From NCBI RefSeq assembly GCF_035555955.1, contig NZ_DATMGA010000066.1, positions 1-64,000 of the forward strand: a DNA stretch of 64,000 nucleotides, in the 5' to 3' direction. The notes below the pieces were generated by a model. That model did not search any database and was not told the origin of the DNA. It saw only the letters and a program-made list of their open reading frames with translations. A program made the position numbers and the translations under genes. Positions 1 to 9,050 of the stretch are shown here, one piece after another. Numbering within the stretch: the first letter of the stretch is position 1; each line of letters begins with the position of its first letter. This stretch comes from Eoetvoesia sp035555955. Its GTDB lineage: Bacteria > Pseudomonadota > Gammaproteobacteria > Burkholderiales > Burkholderiaceae_B.

Positions 1-1961
1 AGTTCCAGGCCCAGATGGGTGAGCGCACGTCGTCGATTCTTAGCGGTTCGTTCTGGAGCGAGCTGCAATCCGAATGGCCCAGGGACCTGCAGCGGCTGGA
101 CCCGTTGCTGGATGAGTTGTCCGCCCTCCCGGCGGCGCTGCCGGGCAGGATCTGGGCGGCCATGCTGGCGATTACCGTGGTGTTGCTGTGGCTGTGCGCG
201 TGGGCCAGGAAATGGCTGGTGCGCATCGCCGCCAAACGAGTGGCTCCGGGCCGTTTGCGCCGTTCCACCTACGCCATTGCCGTCGTCCTGCTGGCGGTGG
301 CGACTCCGATGCTGATCGTGCAGGCATGGTTTACAGGTATTACCGACAACGTTGGCGATCCTTTGTCCGACGCGCTGGCGGGGCTGCTTGGCGATCTGAC
401 GGGGGCTGCGGCGTTCGGCGGCCTTTGCGTGGGCCTGGGTTATGCCTTGCTGGAGGCCGATCGCCCGTCGTGGCGGCTGATTTCCATTTCCGATCCGGTG
501 GCGCGCGGCCTGCGCTGGGTGCCCTGGGGGTTCGCCTGTCCGGCGGTCATCAGCTGGATCATGCTTAGGCTGGCGTCGTGGACCAACGTCAGCCTCGTTT
601 CTTCGGTGGCCCTGGATTGCCTGATGTCGCTGATGATAGGCGCGGTCATCGCATTGGCGTTGCGCCGCTGGGGCCGGGTGCGGCAAGCTGGCGCGGAGCA
701 GGATGGCGCCGTGAAGGGGCGCGCCATGCCGTTTTGGGGAACGGTTCTGGTGGCGGCGATATGGGCGGCGCTGATCGCCGGGTTCGGCAGCCTGCTCATC
801 GGCTACGTCGCGCTGGGCAGCTTCATCATCAGGCAGCTTATCTGGAGCATGCTGATCCTCGCCACCGCCTATCTGTTGTCGGTGCTGATCGACGACGCGT
901 GTTCGGTGCTGCTGCGCATCATCAAGGCCAACGACCAAGGCGCCGACCCGGCCCGTTCGCCGGTGCGGGCGCGCAGCCAGGCCGTGGTGCTGTTGTCGGG
1001 ACTGGGCCGGCTGCTGGTTTACGCTATGGCGCTGATCATGCTGATGGTGCCGTTCGGCGAGGGGCCCGCCGAATGGGCCCGCCGCGCCCAATACCTTTAC
1101 GAGGGCATTCCGATAGGCGAAATGCACCTGCGGCCCGCGTCCATCCTGCTGGCGCTGGCGGTCCTGGTGCTTGGGCTGGTCCTCGTCAGGCTGCTCAAGG
1201 GCTGGCTGGCCGACCGCTATTTGCCGACCACCGCTCTCGACCCGGGCATGCGCATGTCGGCCGCGTCCTTGTTCGGCTACGCGGGCTACGTGGTAATCGC
1301 GGCCCTGACCATGATGGCGGTGGGCATAGGCCTGGAAAGGGTGGCATGGGTGGCCAGCGCCTTGTCGGTGGGCATAGGTTTTGGCCTGCAGGCGGTCGTG
1401 CAGAACTTCGTATCCGGGCTTATCCTGCTGGCGGAACGGCCGGTGCAGGTCGGCGACTGGGTGTCGCTGGGCGATGTCGAGGGCGACATTCGCCGCATCA
1501 ATGTGCGCGCCACCGAAATCCAGATGGGCGATCACTCCACGGTCATCGTGCCCAACTCGGAGTTCATCACCAAGATCGTGCGCAATGTCACGCATGCCAA
1601 TCCCATCGGGCGTGTGCAGTTCGTGCTGACCATGCCCGTAGCCACCGATGTCGAAAAGGCCAGGGCGCTTATGCAAGAGGTGCTGGACGAGACTCGCGAC
1701 GTGCTGGACGAACCGGCTCCCAACGTCATGCTGGATGGTGTCAGCGCCAACGGCCTGGCGTTCAAGCTGACCGGATACGTGATTTCGCCGCGCCTGGTCA
1801 GCATGGTACGCAGCACCGTGCTGTTTACGCTGCTGCAGCGGCTCAACGAGGCCGGGCTGCCTTTGTCGACACCGTCGACCGTCATTGTTTCCCGGCAGGC
1901 CGAAGCGACGGCTCCTGCGTCGTCCGCGGTGGCGCCTGTGTCGGGGGGAAATCCCGCCTGA
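1..1961 (+). CDS. MscS-family mechanosensitive channel with large N-terminal membrane domain (5' truncated)
   Basis: The reading frame is open from base 3, so the true start lies before the window; the ATG at 15 is probably internal. The visible 650 residues hold many hydrophobic segments and then a typical MscS core near residues 430-620. That core has the pore-lining helix rich in Gly and Ala (VGIGFGLQAVVQNFVSG) and the beta domain motif RPVQVGDWV, then VPNSEFI. The protein should sit in the inner membrane and open under hypo-osmotic stress. The long N-terminal part resembles the DUF3772-type MscS proteins of Proteobacteria (family knowledge). The gene ends in a convergent intergenic region. 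The ion or solute released cannot be read from sequence. Confidence 0.9.
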   Translation, partial: FQAQMGERTSSILSGSFWSELQSEWPRDLQRLDPLLDELSALPAALPGRIWAAMLAITVVLLWLCAWARKWLVRIAAKRVAPGRLRRSTYAIAVVLLAVATPMLIVQAWFTGITDNVGDPLSDALAGLLGDLTGAAAFGGLCVGLGYALLEADRPSWRLISISDPVARGLRWVPWGFACPAVISWIMLRLASWTNVSLVSSVALDCLMSLMIGAVIALALRRWGRVRQAGAEQDGAVKGRAMPFWGTVLVAAIWAALIAGFGSLLIGYVALGSFIIRQLIWSMLILATAYLLSVLIDDACSVLLRIIKANDQGADPARSPVRARSQAVVLLSGLGRLLVYAMALIMLMVPFGEGPAEWARRAQYLYEGIPIGEMHLRPASILLALAVLVLGLVLVRLLKGWLADRYLPTTALDPGMRMSAASLFGYAGYVVIAALTMMAVGIGLERVAWVASALSVGIGFGLQAVVQNFVSGLILLAERPVQVGDWVSLGDVEGDIRRINVRATEIQMGDHSTVIVPNSEFITKIVRNVTHANPIGRVQFVLTMPVATDVEKARALMQEVLDETRDVLDEPAPNVMLDGVSANGLAFKLTGYVISPRLVSMVRSTVLFTLLQRLNEAGLPLSTPSTVIVSRQAEATAPASSAVAPVSGGNPA

Positions 1962-2001
1962 GCGCGGGCGGCTCCGCCTGGCTTCTTTACCTGGCTTTTA
2001 C

Positions 2002-2024
2002 TTATCCACAAAAACTGTGAATAA
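2002..2024. promoter_or_regulatory. Inverted pair of DnaA-box-like 9-mers
   Basis: TTATCCACA (2002-2010, + strand) matches the DnaA box consensus exactly. Five bases later TGTGAATAA (2016-2024) is TTATTCACA on the minus strand, a one-base variant. Together they form a dyad in the gap between two convergent genes. Whether DnaA binds here is inference; the dyad could also be a plain hairpin. Confidence 0.4.
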
Positions 2025-2154
2025 ATCTGCGTATAACTTTTTCATAGTCTGCCGCAAAGCTTGCGATACGCCGGTCTTGGGTTGCCTGGGTAATGGCAGG
2101 ACATCGCCGCGAAGCCGCAGGCCGCGAACCGCCGCATAGGACGGGATCGGGACT

Positions 2155-4032
2155 TCAGGTTGCGGATTCTTCGACAGCAACGTCGATGGGCAGTTTTTTC
2201 AGGGCCTCCAGCATGCCGTCCCGGTTTCCGGCGCCGTGTATCGACACGACGCACCGCATCGAGTCTTTATCCGGAAAGCCCGCACTGCAGGCGTCGGCCA
2301 GCCCGCAATCCAGGGCGATGCCGCGTATTTTTTCGAGTATGGCCATGCGGCGCAGCTCGGGCTTGAATATCTTGCCCACGGGTGTTACCGGCAGGGCCTC
2401 GACGAGATAGACGGCCTTGGGGACGGCGGGGGGCTCGGAAATCTTGCCGCGCGCGTTGGACAGCAGCTCCTGCGCGGTTGTTTTGGCATCGGGTTTCAGC
2501 GTGACGAATACGACCGGCAGTTCGCCGGCGTATTCGTCAGGCTGCCCGACGGCGGCGCATCCCAGCACGTCGGGGTCGGCCAGGAAGGCTTCTTCGATGG
2601 CCTGCGGGTCGATGTTGTGGCCGCTGCGAATGATCAGGTCTTTGGATCTTCCGGTGATGTAGATGCGCCCCTGGGCATCCACGTAGCCCAGGTCGCCCGA
2701 CACCAGCCAGCCGTTTTGCGTGAAAGTGCCGGCGTTTCGGGAGGCGTCCATATAGCCGGGGCTGACGTGGGGGCCGCGCACGCACAGGACGCCCTCGGCC
2801 CCGGCTTCGCAAAAGTCCTGGATGAATGCCTTGCCCGCCTCGGACAGCGGCGCCGCCCGTACTTGCGTATAGGGCAGGGCCAGGCCGGCGGAGCCGGCCG
2901 TGCGAGGGGCGTCTAATGGTTCGATCGAAACGATGCCCGCGCACTCGGTCATACCGAAAATATTCCGGACGGGGATTTTGGTGCGCTGCTCGAATTGGGC
3001 CGCCAGTTCGGGCGGCAAGGGCGAGCCGCCGGTCAGTGCCGCCTGAACGCCGCAATTGCCTTGCTCATTGGTTTCCCGATGGCTTTGCGCCAGCGAGGCC
3101 AGAGTGGTGGGAACGCAGCCCAGGTGCGAGACGCGATGCCGGTTGAACAGCTTCCAGGCGTTGCGCACGAATTGCCGGTTGCGCATGCCCAGCGTCGTCG
3201 GTATGTAGATCGTGCCCCGCGCCGCCAGCGCGGCAAGGCCGTAGACGAACGCGCCTGCAACGTGGAACAGCGGGAAGCCGTTGAGGAGCACGTCGCCCTC
3301 ATGGAAATGGTAGTAGGCCGCCGCCAGGCAGCTGGTATGCAGTTCATTGCCGTGGGTTTGCTGCAATATCTTGGGCAGGCCCGTTGTGCCGCCCGTATGG
3401 AATATGGCTGCGATATCGTCCGGACGCAGTTCGCCGCTCAATCGGTCAACGGGGTCGGCTTGGGCGAGCAGGGGTTGGAAGGAGCCCTCGGCGGGTTGGG
3501 CTTCGTTGGCGTCGATCTCCAGTATGCGGCAGTCCAGGCCGGAGGCCTTCACGGCTTCTTCGACGGTTTGCCGGATGTCGAGCTCGCCGCAGTGCGCGAG
3601 GGTGACGACAACCCGGACCTGCGCGGCCTGCAGCAGCTTCGCGATATGCTCGGCGCCCAGCAGATAGTTGATGGGAAACGCACAGCCGGCCAGTTGCGCG
3701 CCCCATAGGGCCACATGGGTGGAGGGAATATTGGGAGCCAGTATGGCGATGGGGTCGCCACGCCGTATGCCGCATTGCCTGAACAGGTCGGCGGCCTGGA
3801 CGATTTGCTTCAGCAGTTCGCTGTAAGACCACTGGAGGATCCTGCCTTCCGGGTCGGCGTCGACCTGGAAGAGCAGCGCCGCCTTGTCGGGAACCCGGGC
3901 GGCGCTATGCCGTATCAGGTCGAAGGTCGAACGGAACGGGATGACCTGGCCATAGGGCTGCCGTTCGACCGCGCGGATATCGTCCGGAGAGGCGATATCG
4001 CGCACGCTCCAGCCGTGCTGCGGGAGGCTCAT
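2155..4032 (-). CDS. AMP-dependent acyl-CoA synthetase/ligase
   Basis: This 625-residue adenylate-forming enzyme should join a carboxylic acid to CoA using ATP. The P-loop HTGGTTGLPK lies near residues 212-221, followed by the FGMTECAG motif and the C-terminal hinge region SGDLGYVDAQGRIYITGRSKD. The start is set at 4032 because its ATG overlaps the stop of the upstream gene (ATGA) and GGAAG lies 8 bases before it; an in-frame ATG at 4047 lacks that support. About 50 residues follow the usual C-terminal domain. It is co-translated with a periplasmic binding protein, so the acid it activates is probably what that protein captures. The substrate is not known; an aromatic or branched acid is a guess. 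Confidence 0.85.
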   Translation of the reverse strand: MSLPQHGWSVRDIASPDDIRAVERQPYGQVIPFRSTFDLIRHSAARVPDKAALLFQVDADPEGRILQWSYSELLKQIVQAADLFRQCGIRRGDPIAILAPNIPSTHVALWGAQLAGCAFPINYLLGAEHIAKLLQAAQVRVVVTLAHCGELDIRQTVEEAVKASGLDCRILEIDANEAQPAEGSFQPLLAQADPVDRLSGELRPDDIAAIFHTGGTTGLPKILQQTHGNELHTSCLAAAYYHFHEGDVLLNGFPLFHVAGAFVYGLAALAARGTIYIPTTLGMRNRQFVRNAWKLFNRHRVSHLGCVPTTLASLAQSHRETNEQGNCGVQAALTGGSPLPPELAAQFEQRTKIPVRNIFGMTECAGIVSIEPLDAPRTAGSAGLALPYTQVRAAPLSEAGKAFIQDFCEAGAEGVLCVRGPHVSPGYMDASRNAGTFTQNGWLVSGDLGYVDAQGRIYITGRSKDLIIRSGHNIDPQAIEEAFLADPDVLGCAAVGQPDEYAGELPVVFVTLKPDAKTTAQELLSNARGKISEPPAVPKAVYLVEALPVTPVGKIFKPELRRMAILEKIRGIALDCGLADACSAGFPDKDSMRCVVSIHGAGNRDGMLEALKKLPIDVAVEESAT

Positions 4033-5204
4033 TGTATGTACTTCCATTTTCCGTCTTCGACTTTCACCATCACTTGCCCGCGGCTGTCGATACCGTTGTG
4101 ATTCTTGGGACTCATGGTGAATACGCCTTCGGGGCTGACGACTTCATGCATGTTTTCCAGCGCATCGCGCAAGGCCTGGCGGAAGGCCGGCGTGCCCGGT
4201 TTGGCGTGCTCGAGCGCGACGGGAACGGTGGCTTGCAGCCAGTTCAATGCGGTCCAGGCTTCGGAGCCGAACAATGATCGAGTGCCCGGCCCATAGGCAG
4301 CTTCGTATTTTTGCGTGTATTGCATACCTGCATTTTTGGTTGGATTGTTTTTCGGAAGCTGTTCGGCAACCATGACGGGCTCCAGAGAAACATAGGTGCC
4401 TTCAATCGATTTGGCGCCCACCCGCAGGAAATCCGCATTGGCGATTCCCTGAGTTTGATAGATTCTGCCTGTGTAGCCGCGCTTGATCAGTTCAGCTTGC
4501 GGCAGCACGGCCGGCGTTCCGAAGCTGAAGATATACACGGCGTCGGGCTTGGAGGCCATGACACGCACTACCTGCGCGGTGACGCCCAGGTCTTGGGCCC
4601 CATACTTTTCCACGGCGCTGATGACGAGTCCCTTGGCTGGCGCTTGAGCGTTGAAGGCGCGTAGAAAGCCTTCTCCATAACTGGTGGTAACGGCTATGGC
4701 GGCGACCCGCTTGATTTTGTCTTTCACCATGTGATCAAGCGTATGTTCGACGAAATTGACCTCGGGCGCGGCCATCTTGAAAGCCCATTTGCGTGGGCCT
4801 TCCTGAGGTTCGATGATGGCGTTTCCGCCTCCCAGGGCAAGGATGGGAGTGGAGTTTCGTCCGGCGACTTCCACGGCGGCGATCGAGGGCGGCGTGATCG
4901 AGGGGCCGACGATGACGTCCACTTTGTCTTCCGTGATCAGCTTGCTGGCCAGCTTGGCGGCTTCCGTGGGGTCGCTGTTGTCGTTGACCGATATGATCTT
5001 GAGCTTTTGCCCGGCGATGCTGCCGGGCCAGAGCTTGACCGTGTTTTCCGCCGGTTTGCCCAGCGAGGCGGCCGGGCCCGTGGTGGAAAGGATGACTCCG
5101 ACCGTAATGTCGGCACGAGCGACCCCAGGCAAAATATTGACCAGACCGGCTGCCAGGGCGAAGCCCAGGATAGTGGGCAGATTAATGGTTTTCAGCGTTT
5201 TCAT
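4029..5204 (-). CDS. ABC-type branched-chain amino acid-like substrate-binding protein
   Basis: This 391-residue periplasmic protein belongs to the LivK/Peripla_BP_6 family. A signal peptide of about 32 residues ends at VARA before DITVGVILSTTGPAA, the usual family start. GGGAG lies 9 bases before the ATG. The stop overlaps the start of the acyl-CoA ligase by 4 bases, so the two are translationally coupled. No ABC permease or ATPase gene lies nearby, so it must use a transporter encoded elsewhere or act as an orphan sensor. Family members with catabolic CoA ligases often bind aromatic acids (inference here). Confidence 0.9.
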   Translation of the reverse strand: MKTLKTINLPTILGFALAAGLVNILPGVARADITVGVILSTTGPAASLGKPAENTVKLWPGSIAGQKLKIISVNDNSDPTEAAKLASKLITEDKVDVIVGPSITPPSIAAVEVAGRNSTPILALGGGNAIIEPQEGPRKWAFKMAAPEVNFVEHTLDHMVKDKIKRVAAIAVTTSYGEGFLRAFNAQAPAKGLVISAVEKYGAQDLGVTAQVVRVMASKPDAVYIFSFGTPAVLPQAELIKRGYTGRIYQTQGIANADFLRVGAKSIEGTYVSLEPVMVAEQLPKNNPTKNAGMQYTQKYEAAYGPGTRSLFGSEAWTALNWLQATVPVALEHAKPGTPAFRQALRDALENMHEVVSPEGVFTMSPKNHNGIDSRGQVMVKVEDGKWKYIQ

Positions 5205-5254
5205 GCGAATTGTCTCCCTGTAATATTACGTACTGGATCACATATGGTTTTTTT

Positions 5255-5276
5255 ATTGTGTGGACAATTATGGACA
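5255..5276. promoter_or_regulatory. Short inverted repeat and 10-bp-spaced direct repeats between divergent genes
   Basis: ATTGT-GTGG-ACAAT (5255-5268) is a perfect 5-bp inverted repeat. TGGACA occurs twice, at 5261 and 5271, one helical turn apart. They lie between the binding-protein gene and the LuxR-type gene and could be the regulator's operator. No experiment or alignment supports this yet. Confidence 0.3.
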
Positions 5277-5360
5277 CGCTGCCTTTTGCGGTCTGTCCTC
5301 CCAAAGGTCGACAAGCGGCTGCAAAGCGCGACCGGCCGTTGGACGTGCAAGGAGATGGCC

Positions 5361-6197
5361 ATGGATGCCTGGAATCTGGGAAGACAAGCGTGTGGGAGAG
5401 GTGCGAACAAGGGCGACTTGAGACTTGGCGCAGGCCTCGAAGATATTATTGTCTCGCTGGGCGAAGCCGATTTCGGCATGCGTCTGCTGGCCGCGGTGAA
5501 CCAGGTCGTCTACGTGGACTTCCTGTCGGTTTACCAGTTGGACACTCAATCCGCGCCTTGCATGTTCCTGTCTTCGAGCAAGAAAGAGATCGATGTAAAC
5601 GCCGATTGCTTCAAAAGCTATCGCTCGAACCTGTACGAGTACGATCGTACCTTCGATTCGGCAAAGGCCGTGCTGGCGCCCGGCGGGCTGTCCATGACCT
5701 ACACGCATCAAAGCCAGTTCGCGCCGGCCCATCGCGATGCTATCTATCGGCGGCATGGCATCGGGGATCGCCTTTCCATCGTGTGTGAAGACGGTGACGA
5801 AGGGCTGTTCGCCGCCAACCTGTACCGCTACGAAAGCCATCGAACCTTCGGTTCCAGCGATGTGGACGCGGTTGCCGAGTTCGCCGGCTCTGTTTCCATT
5901 TGCATCAAGAAGCATATTGCCATCGGTCGACAGCAGTGGCGGTTCGCGCAAACGCAGCGCCGAACCCTGGCGGTCGAGCTTGGCCGGATCTGCCCGCGCC
6001 TTACCGGCCGCGAACTGGCGGTGTGCGAGGGCTTGCTGCTTGGCAGGACCTACGATGGAATCGCCGCCGACCTGGGGCTTTCATTGACCACGGTGAAAAC
6101 CTATCGGGGCAGGGCATTCGACAAGCTGGGCATCAATTTCAAGAGCCAGCTGTTCGCCATCGCCTCGGGCCTGCTGCCGCAAAATCAGAACTCGTAG
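5361..6197 (+). CDS. LuxR-family transcriptional regulator
   Basis: The 278-residue protein ends in a LuxR/GerE helix-turn-helix at about residues 214-270 (LTGREL, then IAADLGLSLTTVKTYRGRAFDKLGI). The N-terminal 200 residues match no sensor domain I can name; there is no receiver-domain signature and no clear autoinducer-binding motif. The start at 5361 is preferred because AAGGAG ends 6 bases before it; an ATG at 5355 abuts the ribosome site. It is divergent from the binding protein/CoA ligase pair and is their likely regulator. Its 3' end overlaps the convergent dioxygenase-family gene by 13 bases. Confidence 0.85.
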   Translation: MDAWNLGRQACGRGANKGDLRLGAGLEDIIVSLGEADFGMRLLAAVNQVVYVDFLSVYQLDTQSAPCMFLSSSKKEIDVNADCFKSYRSNLYEYDRTFDSAKAVLAPGGLSMTYTHQSQFAPAHRDAIYRRHGIGDRLSIVCEDGDEGLFAANLYRYESHRTFGSSDVDAVAEFAGSVSICIKKHIAIGRQQWRFAQTQRRTLAVELGRICPRLTGRELAVCEGLLLGRTYDGIAADLGLSLTTVKTYRGRAFDKLGINFKSQLFAIASGLLPQNQNS

Positions 6198-6586
6198 CTG
6201 ACGGGTTCGTCGCGGCCGGACAGTACCGAGAGGTCGAGGGGCCGGACCGCGCCCATCCAGATGGCGTAGTCGCGGTGGTCGATGAGATCGTTGCCGGTGA
6301 CGGGATGGATGAAGACCACCAGGCCGTTGCGGTGCATGGCCAGCCAGGTAATGACTTCTTCGAACAAGCCCTTGCGGAATGCCAATTGGCAGCTCCAGTC
6401 GGGATGCGGCCCGACCGGTTTTTCGTGCACCCTTCCCATTTTCAAGGGAAAGCGGCGCGCGGCTTCTTCGCAAAGGGCGCGGGCCTGTGCCGTGGTTGCC
6501 GAGTCGAAATACACATGGGCGTGATAGCCTGCGACGCGGCGTTCGGCGTGGACGTCTGGAAGATTGGGAGATGAGGTGGCAGTCAT
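6185..6586 (-). CDS. DOPA 4,5-dioxygenase family protein
   Basis: A small protein of 133 residues with the family signatures YHAHVYFD near the N terminus, then HPDWSCQLAF and VVFIHPVTGND, which supply conserved His residues. Plant and fungal relatives open the ring of DOPA; the role of bacterial members is not established. The start follows a weak AGAG site 6 bases before the ATG at 6586; upstream in-frame ATGs lack the family start. The gene overlaps the LuxR-type gene tail to tail. Aromatic-ring chemistry would suit the nearby CoA ligase and benzoate transporter, but that is context only. Confidence 0.85.
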   Translation of the reverse strand: MTATSSPNLPDVHAERRVAGYHAHVYFDSATTAQARALCEEAARRFPLKMGRVHEKPVGPHPDWSCQLAFRKGLFEEVITWLAMHRNGLVVFIHPVTGNDLIDHRDYAIWMGAVRPLDLSVLSGRDEPVSYEF

Positions 6587-6869
6587 GTTTCGCTCTATGG
6601 GTATGCCGATGGCTGTTCGGGCCGCGCGCCGTCGACGCTGTGCACATTCTGTGTGTACCATGGGGCCGGGCATTTCACAAGGGTGTTGGCGCCGCCAATG
6701 CGCGGGCTTGCGGATTGCAGGCCTTCGGCTTCGCGGCGCAGTGCTCGGGCGGTTTGCAGCATAAAATGCCGGATGAAAGAAGAGTCCGGGCCCGATGTTG
6801 ATACTATGCCGGGGAGCCGAGCGCCTCGAGCTGGACGGAACATGGCGCCAATACAAAAAGGGGAATACG

Positions 6870-8048
6870 GTGCTTAGCAAAGATTGGTCGGTTTCCGCCA
6901 TAATGGCTGCTTTCCTGGCCGTGCTTATTGCCTATGCCGGGCCAGCGGTCATTTTCTTTCAGGCAGGCGATGCGGCGGGTATTTCCCCCGAAATGATGTC
7001 GTCCTGGATCTGGGCGATTTCGATCGGCCCCGCCGTGGTGGGCATTTGGTTGAGCTGGCGCCTGAAAATGCCCATAATCGTTGCCTGGTCGGCGCCGGGA
7101 ACGGCATTGCTGGTCACCGTGTTTCCGGCCATTTCGATCAATGAGGCGGTGGGCGCCTACATCACGGCCGCTGTCATTATTTTCTTTATTGGCATTTCAG
7201 GCTCGTTCGACAGGATTATGCGCAGTATTCCCAATGGCATCGCTTCAGGGATGATGGCCGGCATTCTGTTTGATTTTGGGGTCAATGCGTTCAAGTCGAT
7301 TGCCACCATGCCGGTACTGGCCCTGAGCATGGTGGCCGCTTATATTTTGTTCCGGCGTCTTGTGCCGCGCTATAGCATCGTACTGGTTTTGCTTGTGGGC
7401 GTAGCGGTTGCGGTTCTGCTTGGCGGCACCCATCTCGGCAATCTGCAATTGAAGCTGGCCACCCCCGTGTACATCAGCCCCGAATGGACCTGGAGCAGCA
7501 CGCTCAGCTTGGCGTTGCCTTTGGTTCTGGTCAGTCTTACCGGGTTGTTTCTGCCAGGCATGGCTATTTTGCGTGTGTCCGGCTATCAGGCGCCGGCACG
7601 GCCGATTCTATCGCTCAGCAGCCTGGCATCCATTGTCATTGCTTTTTTTGGCGGCATTACTGTAATGCTTGCCGCCATCACCGCGGCGTTGTGCACGGGG
7701 GAAGATGCCCATGAGGACCCTTCCAGGCGCTACGTTGCCGGCATAGCCAACGGCGTGTTTTTCCTGATTGGCGGGACATTCGCCGGAACGATAGTCTTGC
7801 TGTTCACGGCTTTGCCCAAGGAACTCGTCGCCATTCTGGCCGGGCTGGCACTGATAGGGGCCATTGCGACCAATGTCGTCAGTGCGATCCAGGAAGAAGC
7901 ACACCGCGAGGCCGCGATCATCACCTTCCTGGCAACGTCGTCCAATATGACCTTCCTGGGTTTGGGGTCGGCGTTCTGGGGGGTGGTGATCGGCGGATTC
8001 GCCTATCTGGTCCTGAACAAGGCGCGCAAGGCGCCAGCGGCCGGCTGA
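6870..8048 (+). CDS. benE: Benzoate/H+ symporter, BenE family
   Basis: The 392-residue inner-membrane protein has about 12 hydrophobic segments and the BenE pattern (AWSAPGTALLVT near the N terminus, GLFLPGMAILRVSGY in the middle, TAALCTGEDAHEDPSRRYVAGI in the second half, here given as family landmarks). It should import benzoate or a similar aromatic acid with protons. The start is a GTG at 6870 with AAGGGG 6 bases upstream; the in-frame ATG at 6795 would add 25 residues with no family match. No ben or box catabolic genes are adjacent, so the true substrate is uncertain. Confidence 0.88.
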   Translation: MLSKDWSVSAIMAAFLAVLIAYAGPAVIFFQAGDAAGISPEMMSSWIWAISIGPAVVGIWLSWRLKMPIIVAWSAPGTALLVTVFPAISINEAVGAYITAAVIIFFIGISGSFDRIMRSIPNGIASGMMAGILFDFGVNAFKSIATMPVLALSMVAAYILFRRLVPRYSIVLVLLVGVAVAVLLGGTHLGNLQLKLATPVYISPEWTWSSTLSLALPLVLVSLTGLFLPGMAILRVSGYQAPARPILSLSSLASIVIAFFGGITVMLAAITAALCTGEDAHEDPSRRYVAGIANGVFFLIGGTFAGTIVLLFTALPKELVAILAGLALIGAIATNVVSAIQEEAHREAAIITFLATSSNMTFLGLGSAFWGVVIGGFAYLVLNKARKAPAAG

Positions 8049-8154
8049 GTCCGCGGTTGGGCGTGAAGGGCTCCGATGCCGCGCGGGTCGAGACGCTGCG
8101 GGGGCGGCCGATGGCGTTATCATGGTGGCAGTTCTGTCTTCCAAAAAGCATACG

Positions 8155-8991
8155 ATGAACCCAACCACCTTGAGCGCCGATGACATATGGGCGGACATCC
8201 TGGCTGTGCGCAGCCGGGCGCCGCTGGTGCACAGCATTACGAATTTCGTGGTCACCAACTACAACGCCAATGCCTTGCTGGCCCTGGGCGCCGCGCCCGT
8301 CATGGCGCATGCGCATGAAGAGGTCGAAGACATGGCCAGGATTGCCCAGTCGGTCGTGTTGAATATCGGCACTCTCGATCCGTATTGGGTCGAGTCCATG
8401 AAACTGGCTTTTCGCGCCGCCAAGGACGCTTCCGTGCCGGTGGTGCTGGATCCTGTCGGCGCCGGCGCAACAGCGTACCGGAATGCGGCGTTGAAAGAAT
8501 TGCTGGCCATCGGCTCGCCCGCCGTCATTCGCGGCAACGCGTCCGAGATCATGAGCGTGGCGGGGCTGGATGCCGCCACCAAGGGGGTGGAAAGCCTGGC
8601 GGCTTCCGACCAGGCCGTCGAAGCGGCATGCGGGCTTGCGCGTTTGCATTCCTGCGTGGTGTGCGTTTCGGGCGCGGTCGACCATATCGTCGATGCGGCG
8701 GGCCGCAGGCTTGCACTTTCGAACGGGCACGAGTGGATGACCAAGGTGACGGGCATGGGGTGTTCGGCAACCGCCGTCATTGGCGCTTTTGCCGCCGTGC
8801 AGCCGGATGCCTGGCGGGCAACGGTATCGGCCATGGCGTATTTTGGCGTCGTGGGCGAATGGGCCGCCCAGGCGGTCGAGCAGGCGGGCGCGGGTGTCGG
8901 CGCGCTGCAGATCCGCATGCTGGACGGTCTGCAGCTGATGACCTGGAACGAGTTTTCCATGCGCCTCAGGCTCGAGGCCGGCAGTGCCTGA
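8155..8991 (+). CDS. thiM: Hydroxyethylthiazole kinase
   Basis: A 278-residue ThiM that phosphorylates 4-methyl-5-(2-hydroxyethyl)thiazole so it can be reused for thiamine. Landmarks are HSITNFVVTNYNANALLALGA near the N terminus, DPVGAGAT, GNASEI and the C-terminal phosphate-binding VTGMGCSATAVIGAF with its catalytic Cys. The start at 8155 begins the conserved region; the in-frame ATG at 8122 adds 11 poorly matching residues. No thiD, thiE or recognisable TPP riboswitch lies beside it, so it is a lone salvage gene here. Confidence 0.95.
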   Translation: MNPTTLSADDIWADILAVRSRAPLVHSITNFVVTNYNANALLALGAAPVMAHAHEEVEDMARIAQSVVLNIGTLDPYWVESMKLAFRAAKDASVPVVLDPVGAGATAYRNAALKELLAIGSPAVIRGNASEIMSVAGLDAATKGVESLAASDQAVEAACGLARLHSCVVCVSGAVDHIVDAAGRRLALSNGHEWMTKVTGMGCSATAVIGAFAAVQPDAWRATVSAMAYFGVVGEWAAQAVEQAGAGVGALQIRMLDGLQLMTWNEFSMRLRLEAGSA

Positions 8992-9050
8992 GGCACAGGC
9001 CGCATCGTTGTCCGCAGGCCGCCGGAAAGCCCGAGGCGGGGCGTAGCACA

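Noticed and set aside
8049..8154. TPP riboswitch before thiM
   Set aside because: The conserved CUGAGA and related core segments are missing from the gap.
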